DNA of 29,798 nucleotides from Burkholderiales bacterium (GCA_947448105.1 CANFNE010000004.1:1-29798); one strand, 5' to 3'. Positions 1-7,316 are shown, numbered from the stretch's first letter. Numbers and translations are program-made. Notes: generated from the letters alone by a model not told the origin.

Positions 1-883
1 CGCGCATCACACGGGCAGCGAGCTGCTGAATGCGCGGCGCAAAGGTGGCGCTGAACATCATGGTTTGCTTGCGGTCAATGGTCAGCTGGTTGATCTCGGC
101 CAAATCGTCCGAGAAACCCAGGTCCAGCATGCGGTCGGCCTCGTCCACCACCAAAAACTGCACTTGGTCGAGCTTGATTTGCATCGAGCGCTGCAAGTCC
201 AGCAAACGGCCGGGGGTTGCAACCACCAGATTGGCGTTTTGCAGCTTGGCGATTTGCAGTTGGTAAGGCATGCCACCCACGATGTTGGCAACGCGCAGGC
301 CGCGGCAGTGCTGCACCAGGTCAATCGCGTCGTGCGCGACTTGCTGGGCGAGTTCGCGTGTAGGGCAAACGATCAGTGCGCCGGGGGTGGGCGCCTTGAA
401 GTTGCGGGGATTGGTCGGGTCTTTGCGCTTGGCGCGCTTGGGGGCGGCTTCGCCTTTGGCAGCAGCGTCAGCCACGGCTTGCTCGTATTCCAGGCGCTCG
501 GCTTCTTCGGCGTCGGCGGCTTGCTTGAGCAAGGTGTGCAACACCGGCAGCAAGAAGGCTGCGGTCTTGCCGCTTCCGGTCTGGCTGGAGACCATCAGGT
601 CAATATAGGTTGCGGCTTTGGCGCTGGCGGCAGCCGTTGGCAATGCCAGCGGAATCACCTTCATTTGCACGGCGGTGGGCTGGGTGTAACCCAGGTCTTT
701 GCAGGCCTGCACCAGCTCAGGCGCCAGCGCGAGTTCGACAAAGCCATTGGGCACTTCCGGCACTTCGGGCTCTTGCACGGCGTCCACGAGGACTTCGGCA
801 GACGCCATTTCCACGTCAGCGCAGGCGATGGAAAGGTTTTCAACAGGCGCGAATTCGCCCGTTACTTCAAAAGTATCAGTCAT
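1..883 (-). CDS. DEAD-box ATP-dependent RNA helicase (N-terminal part, cut by window edge)
   Basis: This is the first ~294 residues of an ATP-dependent RNA helicase of the DEAD-box family (RhlE-like), which remodels RNA duplexes in ribosome assembly or mRNA decay. Visible motifs in order are the Q motif (GYTQPTAVQ, ~66-74), Walker A motif I (SSQTGSGKT, ~98-106), motif Ia (PTRELAQQ, ~173), GG (~202), TPGR (Ib, ~222), DEAD (motif II, ~246) and SAT (motif III, ~277). The C-terminal RecA domain lies outside the window. Two oddities are visible. An Ala-rich insertion (PTAAASAKAATYIDLM) sits between the Q motif and motif I. A charged insertion of about 45 residues, containing PKRAKRK, follows motif I. 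An acidic ~45-residue N-terminal extension precedes the Q motif. The ATG at 883 is preceded by GUGAGAAAAAA, a weak ribosome site, and by a structured leader. The family is certain; the subfamily (RhlE versus other) is inferred. Confidence 0.93.
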   Translation of the reverse strand, partial: MTDTFEVTGEFAPVENLSIACADVEMASAEVLVDAVQEPEVPEVPNGFVELALAPELVQACKDLGYTQPTAVQMKVIPLALPTAAASAKAATYIDLMVSSQTGSGKTAAFLLPVLHTLLKQAADAEEAERLEYEQAVADAAAKGEAAPKRAKRKDPTNPRNFKAPTPGALIVCPTRELAQQVAHDAIDLVQHCRGLRVANIVGGMPYQLQIAKLQNANLVVATPGRLLDLQRSMQIKLDQVQFLVVDEADRMLDLGFSDDLAEINQLTIDRKQTMMFSATFAPRIQQLAARVMR

Positions 884-898
884 TTTTTTCTCACACGC

Positions 899-961
899 GA
901 ACGCCACCCGGTAGGTGGGCGTTCCGTCAATGGTTAAAAAACATCAACCATCAAACGGAAC
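899..961 (-). promoter_or_regulatory. Two overlapping hairpins in the helicase 5' leader
   Basis: In the transcript of the helicase, arm GTTCCGT (961-955) pairs with ACGGAAC (927-921), and an inner ATGGTT/AACCAT stem (951-946 with 935-930) extends it. Immediately downstream, GAACGC-CACC (899-908) pairs with GGTG-g-GCGTTC (914-924), giving a 10-bp stem with one bulged base. Bases 921-924 belong to both stems, so the full forms exclude each other. The second hairpin ends 15 nt before the ATG, next to the ribosome site. The pairing is read directly; a regulatory role is inferred. Confidence 0.5.
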
Positions 962-1082
962 CTGCTCTGACTCTGAAAAGAGTTCAACCAGCGCTGGGGG
1001 CCCATGTCGTGGGGCCCGGTGAATGAAGGGAGATGTACAAAATCGCTGTACGTACCTAAACGTCGTTCCAGCGAAGCCTCGA

Positions 1083-1091
1083 ATTATGTCA
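1083..1091 (-). promoter_or_regulatory. Candidate extended -10 promoter for the DEAD-box helicase
   Basis: On the minus strand the sequence reads TGACATAAT, a TGn extension followed by a 5/6 match to TATAAT. No good -35 element lies 16-18 nt upstream, which is acceptable for extended -10 promoters. Initiation about 7 nt downstream would give a leader of roughly 190 nt ahead of the start codon at 883. The remaining part of 884-1134 also contains a GGGCCC/GGGCCC inverted repeat (998-1003 and 1012-1017) with no U-tract. Confidence 0.35.
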
Positions 1092-1134
1092 CGTATTCGG
1101 GTTATTACCTAATTTTTTGTGACAAATGAGAATT

Positions 1135-1701
1135 TCACAGCTTCAAAAAGTGGGTGCGGTAGTGCTCAAGCTCGTCAATCGACTCGTGCACGTCGGCCAG
1201 CGCCGTGTGGCGCTGCTGCTTCTTGAACGAAGCATAGACCTCGGGGCGCCAGCGCCGACTCAGCTCTTTGAGCGTGCTCACATCAAGGTTGCGGTAGTGA
1301 AAAAAGGCCTCGAGCTTGGGCATGTATTCCACTAAAAACCGCCGATCTTGGCCAATGGTGTTGCCGCACATCGGCGATACGCCCGCTGGCACAAAGCGCG
1401 CCAAAAACGCGAGCAGCTCGGTTTGCGCCTGCGCTTCGGTGGTGGTAGAGGCGCGCACCTTGTCGATCAGGCCGCTTTTGCCGTGCGTGCCCTTGTTCCA
1501 TGCGTCCATTTTGTCGAGCTGGGCTTCAGGCTGGTGAATGACGAACACCGGTCCTTCAGTGCGGTTCTCCAGATTCGGGCCCGTCACGACCACCGCGATT
1601 TCAATAAGGCGGTCGTGCACCGGGCTCAAGCCCGTCATCTCGCAATCGAGCCAGACGAGGTTTTTATCGGATTTGGGTAATGTGGGAGTGTTTTCGGACA
1701 T
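1135..1701 (-). CDS. orn: Oligoribonuclease
   Basis: This is a 3'-to-5' exoribonuclease that degrades RNA di- to penta-nucleotides to mononucleotides, the last step of mRNA turnover, and clears pGpG from c-di-GMP breakdown. The 188 residues match the usual family length (~180). The DEDDh catalytic set is present: D19 and E21 in VWLDCEMTGL, D119 in GNTIGQDRRF, H165 and D170 in RHTALAD. All are offset by seven residues from the E. coli enzyme because of a slightly longer N-terminus. The start at 1701 (MSENTPTLP) lies 35 nt from the start of the divergent M48 protease, so the two genes must share their promoter region. No clear terminator was found between its stop and the helicase leader. Confidence 0.96.
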   Translation of the reverse strand: MSENTPTLPKSDKNLVWLDCEMTGLSPVHDRLIEIAVVVTGPNLENRTEGPVFVIHQPEAQLDKMDAWNKGTHGKSGLIDKVRASTTTEAQAQTELLAFLARFVPAGVSPMCGNTIGQDRRFLVEYMPKLEAFFHYRNLDVSTLKELSRRWRPEVYASFKKQQRHTALADVHESIDELEHYRTHFLKL

Positions 1702-1736
1702 GGGTGGATTGTCGCCGATGGCCTAAACTCAAGCCC

Positions 1737-3023
1737 ATGCCAGAACCCATTTCCAATCCGTCCAACCTGCTCACCTTTGCCTTCGCGGCAGCACTGATTT
1801 GCAGCCTGGCCCTTAAATTTTGGCTGGCCACGCGCCAGGTCCGCCACGTGGTGCAGCACCGTGGCGTGGTGCCAGCGGCGTTCGCCAGCCGTATCCCGCT
1901 GGCGGCCCACCATAAGGCGGCGGACTACACAGTGGCCAAAACCCGCTTTGGCATGCTGGAGCTGGCCTGGGGCGTGGCGGTGACGCTGGCGTGGACGCTT
2001 TTGGGGGGGCTTAATGCCTTGAACGAATTCGTGGCGCAGCAATGGGGGCCGGGGCTGGTGTCGCAAGCCGCACTGATGGGCCTGTTTATCGCGATCAACG
2101 CGGTGATCGACATCCCCTTTAGCTTGTACGGGACTTTTGTGATTGAAAAAGCCTTTGGCTTTAACAAAACCACGCCTGCGCTCTGGCTGCAAGACCTGGC
2201 CAAATCCGTAGTGCTGGGTCTGCTCATTGGCGCGCCGCTCTTGTTGCTGGTGCTGTGGCTCATGGGCGCGGCGGGTCCGGCGTGGTGGCTGTGGACCTGG
2301 GCCGTGTGGATGGGGTTTAACGTGCTGGCCATGCTGGTCTACCCGACCTGGATTGCGCCTTGGTTCAATAAATTTCAGCCGCTTGAAGATGCCACGCTTG
2401 CCACGCGGGTACAAGCGCTGATGCAGCGCTGCGGCTTTCGGGCCCAGGGCTTTTACGTGATGGACGGCAGCAAACGCAGCGCCCACGCCAACGCCTATTT
2501 CACCGGTTTTGGCGCGTCCAAGCGCGTGGTGTTTTACGACACCCTACTGGCGCGCCTGAACGCCGACGAGGTGGACGCGGTGCTGGCGCACGAGCTCGGG
2601 CATTTCGCGCACCGCCACATCCTCAAACGCGTGCTGTCACTTTTTGCGTTGAGTCTGCTGGGCTTTGCGCTCTTGGGCTGGTTGGGTACGCGGGTGTGGT
2701 TTTATACCGGGCTGGGCGTGCTGCCCAATCTGGGCGGCGCCAACGACGCCCTGGCCCTGCTTTTGTTCATGCTCGCATTGCCGCCGTTTACCGCGTTTAT
2801 CGGGCCGGTTTTTTCGTGGATTTCGCGCTGCCACGAATTTGAGGCGGACGCCTATGCAGTGGAAAAATCCAGTGGTTCGCACCTCGCTTCGGCGCTGCTC
2901 AAGCTGTACGAGGACAACGCCGCCACGCTCACACCCGACCCCTGGTATGTGCGCTTTTACTACTCGCATCCGCCGGCCCTGCAACGCCTGAGCCGCATGG
3001 CAGCCCAAGGCGGCGCAGCATGA
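1737..3023 (+). CDS. M48-family membrane metallopeptidase (Ste24/CAAX-protease type)
   Basis: This is a 428-residue integral-membrane zinc protease. The N-terminal half carries several hydrophobic segments (about residues 11-28, 73-95, 110-130, 155-177, 181-203), as in the M48 N-terminal domain. The zinc motif HELGH is at 285-289 (LAHELGHFAHRH), and the third ligand Glu is in the CHEFEAD motif at about 369. Two more hydrophobic segments lie between them (~298-318, ~338-358). In eukaryotes relatives remove CAAX tripeptides; in bacteria the role is probably membrane-protein quality control, and the substrate is unknown. The start at 1737 (MPEPISNPS) is chosen because the 57 nt upstream in frame would overlap the divergent orn. 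The stop overlaps the next start (ATGA), so it is translationally coupled to the pterin dehydratase. Confidence 0.92.
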   Translation: MPEPISNPSNLLTFAFAAALICSLALKFWLATRQVRHVVQHRGVVPAAFASRIPLAAHHKAADYTVAKTRFGMLELAWGVAVTLAWTLLGGLNALNEFVAQQWGPGLVSQAALMGLFIAINAVIDIPFSLYGTFVIEKAFGFNKTTPALWLQDLAKSVVLGLLIGAPLLLLVLWLMGAAGPAWWLWTWAVWMGFNVLAMLVYPTWIAPWFNKFQPLEDATLATRVQALMQRCGFRAQGFYVMDGSKRSAHANAYFTGFGASKRVVFYDTLLARLNADEVDAVLAHELGHFAHRHILKRVLSLFALSLLGFALLGWLGTRVWFYTGLGVLPNLGGANDALALLLFMLALPPFTAFIGPVFSWISRCHEFEADAYAVEKSSGSHLASALLKLYEDNAATLTPDPWYVRFYYSHPPALQRLSRMAAQGGAA

Positions 3024-3370
3024 CGGCGGCTGCAACCCGCCCTGTGCGCAGCGCCCTGACGGCACCTCAAATCGTGGCCAAACTGGCGCAACTCCAGGAC
3101 TGGCGCCTGCGTGGTGACGGCGCCGACGTCGCCATCGAAAAAACCTACGCATTCAAGAGCTATTTGCAAACCATGGCCTTTGTAAATGCCGTTGCCTTTT
3201 TGGCCGAGCACAACGACCACCATCCAGAAATCTTGGTGAACTACAAAACCTGCAGCGTGCGCTGGCGTACCCATGACGTGCGGGGCATATCGCACAGCGA
3301 TTTTGAATGCGCGCTCAAAGTAGACGCGCTCTTGGGTGACGGCAACGCATCTGGACCCCACATTGGCTGA
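3020..3370 (+). CDS. Pterin-4a-carbinolamine dehydratase (4a-hydroxytetrahydrobiopterin dehydratase)
   Basis: This is a 116-residue cytoplasmic enzyme that dehydrates 4a-hydroxytetrahydropterin so that the reduced cofactor can be recycled. The family signature is clear: EHNDHHPE at 63-70 with the catalytic His pair, then NYKTCSVRWRTHD (74-86) and GISHSDFECA. The N-terminal ~12 residues are an extension beyond the usual core. It starts within the stop of the M48 protease and overlaps rsgA by 35 nt, so the three genes form one translationally coupled unit. No phenylalanine hydroxylase (phhA) is present in the window, so its electron-donor partner is unknown. The family assignment is firm; the physiological substrate is inferred. 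Confidence 0.92.
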   Translation: MTAAATRPVRSALTAPQIVAKLAQLQDWRLRGDGADVAIEKTYAFKSYLQTMAFVNAVAFLAEHNDHHPEILVNYKTCSVRWRTHDVRGISHSDFECALKVDALLGDGNASGPHIG

Positions 3371-4313
3371 CGCCGTAGCGCTGCACCCCGGCCTGGTGAT
3401 TGCGGGCCACGGCCGCCACGTCTGGGTAGAAACGCCCGACGGACGCAAAGTCATCTGCCACCCGCGCGGCAAAAAAAGCCAGACCGTCGTGGGTGACCGC
3501 GTACTGTGGCAAAGCACGCAAGACGAAGGCACCATTGAAAAAGTGTTGCCGCGCAAAAACCTGCTGTACCGGCAAGACGAAATCCGCACCAAGTCTTTCG
3601 CGTCCAATCTGGACCAGGTGGTGATTTTGCTAGGCGCTGAGCCTGAGTTTTCCGAAAGCCAGCTCGCGCGGGCACTGATTGCCGCTGAGGCCGAAAAAAT
3701 CCGCCCCATCATCGTGCTCAACAAGCGCGACCTCACCCCTTTGTTTGACCGGTCGTGGCAACGTCTGGCGCCCTACCGCGCGATGGGTTACACGGTGCTG
3801 GCCACCGCGTTCAAACCGCGGGCGCCCGCCATCGATGGCGACGGGTCGCCCGAGCCCACGGACAACGCGCAACTCGCCCTAGCCCTGCAAGGCAAAACCA
3901 ATCTGATTTTGGGCCCCTCGGGCGCGGGCAAAAGCACACTCATCAACCGCTGGGTACCCCAAGCCCAGGTGCTGACGCAAGAGATTTCCAGCGCGCTCAA
4001 TTCCGGCAAACACACGACCACCAGCACCACGCTGTACTGGATGGACGCGGACAAAACCACGGCGCTGATTGACTCCCCCGGCTTCCAGGAATTCGGTCTC
4101 CACCATATTGCGCCCATGCAATTGGCGCAGTTGATGCCCGACATTGCCGCGCAAGCCACCGCCTGCAAGTTCTACAACTGCAGCCATTTGCACGAGCCGG
4201 GTTGCGGGGTGTTGAATGCCGTCCAGGGCAAGAAGGCGGATGCAGAAATCAGCCCCACGCGCTACAAGATCTACGGCGACTTGTTTGCCGAACTCTCGCA
4301 AACCCGCTATTAG
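3336..4313 (+). CDS. rsgA: Ribosome small-subunit-dependent GTPase A
   Basis: This is a circularly permuted GTPase that checks late 30S subunit maturation and releases assembly factors on GTP hydrolysis. The sequence shows an OB-fold N-terminus (~20-95), then the permuted G motifs: G4 NKRD (129-132), G1 GPSGAGKST (193-201), a G2-region HTTTST (226-231) and G3 DSPGF (246-250). It ends with the zinc knuckle C277-x4-C282-x-H284-x5-C290. The 325-residue length is normal. The start is a GTG at 3336 (read MTATHLDPT) inside the end of the upstream dehydratase; no better in-frame start exists that keeps the OB fold. It ends 19 nt from the convergent CobD/CbiB-like gene. Confidence 0.96.
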   Translation: MTATHLDPTLADAVALHPGLVIAGHGRHVWVETPDGRKVICHPRGKKSQTVVGDRVLWQSTQDEGTIEKVLPRKNLLYRQDEIRTKSFASNLDQVVILLGAEPEFSESQLARALIAAEAEKIRPIIVLNKRDLTPLFDRSWQRLAPYRAMGYTVLATAFKPRAPAIDGDGSPEPTDNAQLALALQGKTNLILGPSGAGKSTLINRWVPQAQVLTQEISSALNSGKHTTTSTTLYWMDADKTTALIDSPGFQEFGLHHIAPMQLAQLMPDIAAQATACKFYNCSHLHEPGCGVLNAVQGKKADAEISPTRYKIYGDLFAELSQTRY

Positions 4314-4332
4314 CGGCCAACGCGAGGCTGCG

Positions 4333-5253
4333 TCAGCCCAAAAGGCGCGCCAGCGAGAGAAGCGCCAAAATCACCATCCACATCACCACGGTGCGCCACA
4401 CCAGGCCCACTACGGCGCGCAGATGCGCTGTTTGCGCCAAGGGCGCGCCGCCCTGCAGGTCATCGGGCGCGAGTTGCACGTTCAGTGCTCCGGCCGTGGC
4501 CGCCAGCACGATGCCATCGTTGTCGCCAGGACGGACCAGCTCGTACTTGCGCCAGCGGTCAATGGCTTCCTCAAAGCTGCCCACAAAGGCAAAACCCATC
4601 GCCGTGATGCGCGCGGGGATCCAGTCGATCACGCTCCAGGCCTGCATGACCGTGCGGCGCAGGGCCGAACTCAACAGCAAGCTGGTCGATGTCGGGGTGC
4701 GTTGAACCACCATCGAAAAGTACTCGGCCAAACGGTACATCACCGCGCCTGCTGGCCCCAAGCCAAAGGCGGACAGCAAGGAATACCAGGCAAACACGCC
4801 AAAAACATAGCGGTGTGCGCTGAGCACCGAGTGCGCAATCACCTGGCGCACGATCTCGCTGCGGGGCAAGTCGCTGGCATCAATGCGCATCCACTGCGCC
4901 AACAGCTTGCGCGCCGTGTCCTCGTCGCCCTCGTCCAGCGCGTCACGAATGCCGGTGAAATGGTGGCTGAACTGCCGGAAACCCAGCGTCCAGTACAGCA
5001 CCGCAACATTCCAGGCCAGCGCCGCCAGCCAGCCCAAGGAAAACCACAGCGCCCAATGCACCGCCGCGCAAAGGGCCACGGGCAAGAGCACCACCACAGA
5101 CCAACTCAACCAACCGTGGCTAACTTCACCGGTGTCGGCATGGCGAACCACCCAAATTACCCAGCTACGCACCCGTCCATGAACCACATTGACAGGCTTG
5201 AGCGGACGTGCCTGCTCAATCAAAAGGGCAAAGAGAATAGAGAGAAAGCTCAT
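4333..5253 (-). CDS. CobD/CbiB-family integral membrane protein
   Basis: This is a protein of about 306 residues with an N-terminal membrane segment (MSFLSILFALLIEQARPL), a strongly hydrophobic stretch at ~50-90, further hydrophobic segments at ~145-175 and ~205-230, and a final one at ~285-305. The layout and motifs such as IDWIPARITA resemble the CbiB/CobD family, whose founding members make adenosylcobinamide phosphate from adenosylcobyric acid. No other cobalamin gene is nearby, so this may be a repurposed relative as is common in betaproteobacteria; the function is not shown by the sequence. An ATG two codons upstream (5259) is an equally possible start. The gene lies 44-50 nt downstream of the NUDIX gene and is probably co-transcribed with it. 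Confidence 0.75.
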   Translation of the reverse strand: MSFLSILFALLIEQARPLKPVNVVHGRVRSWVIWVVRHADTGEVSHGWLSWSVVVLLPVALCAAVHWALWFSLGWLAALAWNVAVLYWTLGFRQFSHHFTGIRDALDEGDEDTARKLLAQWMRIDASDLPRSEIVRQVIAHSVLSAHRYVFGVFAWYSLLSAFGLGPAGAVMYRLAEYFSMVVQRTPTSTSLLLSSALRRTVMQAWSVIDWIPARITAMGFAFVGSFEEAIDRWRKYELVRPGDNDGIVLAATAGALNVQLAPDDLQGGAPLAQTAHLRAVVGLVWRTVVMWMVILALLSLARLLG

Positions 5254-5303
5254 GGCCATGCATCATAGCGACCACGCGCCAGACAGGGCACCAAAGCCCG
5301 TTG

Positions 5304-5978
5304 TCAAAGCGACAGGAATTGGTAGAGGTTGCGCAACATGCCTGCAGTGGCACCCCAGATGTAGCGCTCGTGCGGGCCATCTTGGTAGGGCATGGACAAC
5401 CATTGGCGTGTGCCCGAGGGTGTGTGCCAATGGTGGCGCCGGTGGTACGCCGGATTCATCAAAAAATCCAGCGGAACCTCGAAAATGGTTTCTACTTCAA
5501 AGGCATTGGCCGCCAGCACGAGCCCTGGGTCAAGCAAAGCAACGACTGGCGTAATCACAAACTGGCTGCCCGTGGTATAGATCGGCAAACTGCCGATCAC
5601 CTGGACGAACTCGGCGGACAGTCCGACCTCCTCCCGCGCCTCGCGCAGCGCCGTAGCCACGGGCCCCGCATCCTGCGCGTCGGCCTTGCCACCGGGAAAC
5701 GCCACCTGGCCGGAGTGGCTGGACAAATGCGCCGTTCTTTGGGTCAGCAGCACCGTGGGCCGCTCGCGCATGACCAAACCGATCAAGACCGAGGCTTGGG
5801 TCAGGCTTCGGTCTGACATGCGTGGCTCATGGCGAAACTCGGGCACCCAGTCAATCACCTGCGCAAAGCGATGCTTCAGCGCTTGATGCGTCAGCCGCTC
5901 GGGCGCCACCGGCGCCAAACCGGAGGTGTCCGCCTGAAACGGCACCGTGCGCGGATCAAAATTTACAGGGAGAGTCAT
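5304..5978 (-). CDS. NUDIX hydrolase, CoA pyrophosphatase type
   Basis: This enzyme is predicted to split coenzyme A (or its oxidised/acyl forms) into 3',5'-ADP and 4'-phosphopantetheine. It carries the combined signature of this subfamily: LLTQRTAHLSSHSGQVAFP followed directly by GGKAD, then TALREAREEVGL, the metal-binding NUDIX helix. The length from the chosen start is 224 residues. I chose the ATG at 5978 (MTLPVNFDP) because the longer in-frame start at 6038 would run through the terminator of the rplS operon. It sits between that terminator and the CobD/CbiB-like gene and is likely the first gene of a two-gene unit. Confidence 0.88.
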   Translation of the reverse strand: MTLPVNFDPRTVPFQADTSGLAPVAPERLTHQALKHRFAQVIDWVPEFRHEPRMSDRSLTQASVLIGLVMRERPTVLLTQRTAHLSSHSGQVAFPGGKADAQDAGPVATALREAREEVGLSAEFVQVIGSLPIYTTGSQFVITPVVALLDPGLVLAANAFEVETIFEVPLDFLMNPAYHRRHHWHTPSGTRQWLSMPYQDGPHERYIWGATAGMLRNLYQFLSL

Positions 5979-6022
5979 TCGTGTTGGGCTCGCACTTGAA
6001 TGCAACGGTGTATTTCGTGTGC

Positions 6023-6057
6023 GAAAAAAAACCGCCACAGCTTGCGCCAGGGCGGTT
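6023..6057 (-). terminator. Rho-independent terminator of the rpsP-rimM-trmD-rplS operon
   Basis: On the minus strand AACCGCC pairs with GGCGGTT (6057-6051 with 6036-6030) around a 14-nt loop, followed directly by a run of U (6029-6023). It lies about 20 nt after the rplS stop codon. Confidence 0.88.
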
Positions 6058-6077
6058 GTTGACAGAGCAAACTGGGA

Positions 6078-6449
6078 TTACGCCGCAGTCTTCTTAGCTG
6101 GCAGCTTTTCCTTAATACGTGCCGATTTGCCGCTGCGGTCGCGCAAGTAGTACAGCTTGGCGCGGCGGACGTCGCCACGGCGCTTGACTTCGATGCCAGC
6201 GATCAGCGGGCTGTAGGTCTGGAACGTACGCTCCACGCCTTCGCCACTGGAGATCTTGCGAACGATAAAGCCGCTATTGAGGCCGCGGTTGCGCTTGGCA
6301 ATCACAACGCCTTCGTAAGCCTGCACGCGCTTGCGCGTACCTTCAACGACGTTCACGCTGACGATGACAGTGTCACCAGGAGCGAAATCAGGAATGGTTT
6401 TACCCAAACGTGCGATTTCTTCTTGTTCCAGAATTTGGATGAGGTTCAT
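6078..6449 (-). CDS. rplS: 50S ribosomal protein L19
   Basis: L19 sits at the 30S-50S interface of the ribosome. The 123 residues match the family length. Typical blocks are MNLIQILEQEEI, FAPGDTVIVSVNVVEG, RVQAYEGVVIAK, GLNSGFIVRKISSGEGVERTF and RRAKLYYLRD, with a lysine-rich tail. The start at 6449 is the conserved MNLIQ; an in-frame ATG 48 nt upstream (6497) would add a non-conserved stretch and falls in a strong hairpin. The ribosome site is a purine-rich GAAAGAAG. It is the last gene of the rpsP operon, 97 nt after trmD, and appears to have its own promoter at the trmD end. Confidence 0.97.
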   Translation of the reverse strand: MNLIQILEQEEIARLGKTIPDFAPGDTVIVSVNVVEGTRKRVQAYEGVVIAKRNRGLNSGFIVRKISSGEGVERTFQTYSPLIAGIEVKRRGDVRRAKLYYLRDRSGKSARIKEKLPAKKTAA

Positions 6450-6476
6450 AGCTTCTTTCGTGATCTTGCGTGCGCC

Positions 6477-6495
6477 GGCGCCAACCATTGGCGCC
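6477..6495 (-). promoter_or_regulatory. Perfect hairpin in the trmD-rplS leader
   Basis: GGCGCCAA (6477-6484) and TTGGCGCC (6488-6495) form an uninterrupted 8-bp stem with a 3-nt loop, 28 nt upstream of the rplS start. There is no U-tract, so it is not an ordinary terminator. It could serve as an RNA processing or protein-binding site; no function is demonstrated. Confidence 0.55.
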
Positions 6496-6546
6496 ATTTC
6501 TTCTGAGCAGAATCGCTTAGCGTCATTTGGCCAGGCAGAGGATCGG

Positions 6547-7305
6547 TTAGCCCGCCATTATAGCAATGCTGGCCAACAAGGCTTCATCTTGCGCTGTCAG
6601 CCTGCCCGCGGCACGCGCAGCGGCAACCAAGTCCGGGCGATGGCGGGCGGTCAGCCGGAGCTGCTGGTCCCTGCGCCAACGCGCGATATGAATATGGTGC
6701 CCGGACAACAATACCTCTGGCACGCCCTGGCCCGCCCACACTTCGGGCCGGGTGTAATGCGGGCAATCAAGTAGGCCATCAAGCGCCGGGTTGAAGCTGT
6801 CAAAGTGGTGGCTGTCGGAGTCTCCCAGCACGTCGGGCTGCAAGCGCGCCACGGCGTCGAGCAGCACCATGGCCGGCAGTTCGCCGCCGGAGAGCACAAA
6901 GTCGCCGATGCTGACTTGTGCGTCCACATGGGCGTCGATAAAACGCTGGTCCACACCTTCGTAGCGGCCGCAAATGAGGACGGCGCCGTCGCTGTTTGCC
7001 CATTCCTGCACAAGGCTGTGGTTCAGCGACTGACCGATGGGCGAAAAAAGGACGACTCTGGCACGGTGCCCGCGCTCAGACGCGATGAGGTCGAGCGTCT
7101 TTTCCAGCGGCTCGGCCATCATCACCATGCCGGGGCCACCACCAAACGGGCGGTCGTCCACGCGGCGGTAGTTGCCGCTGGCCACATCACGAGGATTGAA
7201 AAGATGCACATCCACCGCGCCAGAACTATAGGCGCGCCGGGTAATGCCCTTGGTCAAAAACGGGGCAAATAACTCAGGAAACAGGGTAACCACGTCAAAG
7301 CGCAT
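6547..7305 (-). CDS. trmD: tRNA (guanine-N1-)-methyltransferase
   Basis: TrmD methylates G37 of tRNAs next to the anticodon using S-adenosylmethionine and prevents +1 frameshifting. The sequence shows the SPOUT trefoil-knot motifs GGGPGMVMM, LICGRYEGVDQRF and GDFVLSGGELPAMVLLDA, then LLDCPHYTRPEVW and a helical C-terminal domain. The 252 residues match the family. The start is the conserved MRFDVVTLFPELF at 7305; an in-frame ATG ten codons earlier overlaps rimM and is not conserved. No Shine-Dalgarno sequence is evident in the 11-nt spacer after rimM (GACCGCTCAAGCC before the ATG), which fits low translation relative to S16 and L19. Confidence 0.97.
   Translation of the reverse strand: MRFDVVTLFPELFAPFLTKGITRRAYSSGAVDVHLFNPRDVASGNYRRVDDRPFGGGPGMVMMAEPLEKTLDLIASERGHRARVVLFSPIGQSLNHSLVQEWANSDGAVLICGRYEGVDQRFIDAHVDAQVSIGDFVLSGGELPAMVLLDAVARLQPDVLGDSDSHHFDSFNPALDGLLDCPHYTRPEVWAGQGVPEVLLSGHHIHIARWRRDQQLRLTARHRPDLVAAARAAGRLTAQDEALLASIAIMAG
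6557..6565 (-). promoter_or_regulatory. Candidate extended -10 promoter for rplS inside the 3' end of trmD
   Basis: The minus strand reads TGCTATAAT, a perfect TATAAT with a TGn extension, just before the trmD stop codon. No convincing -35 is present. Transcription would start near 6550 and give an intergenic leader of about 100 nt containing the 6477-6495 hairpin. Confidence 0.45.
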
Positions 7306-7316
7306 GGCTTGAGCGG

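Noticed and set aside
998..1017. GGGCCC/GGGCCC inverted repeat as a terminator for orn
   Set aside because: It lies over 100 nt beyond the orn stop, has no U-tract, and falls inside the probable helicase leader.
1635..2486. 283-codon minus-strand frame over the M48 protease
   Set aside because: Overlaps orn and the protease, highly basic and His-rich; no plausible start or family.
6078..6497. rplS starting at the upstream ATG (139 residues)
   Set aside because: The extra 16 residues are not part of L19, the ATG overlaps a strong hairpin and lacks a ribosome site; MNLIQ is the conserved start.
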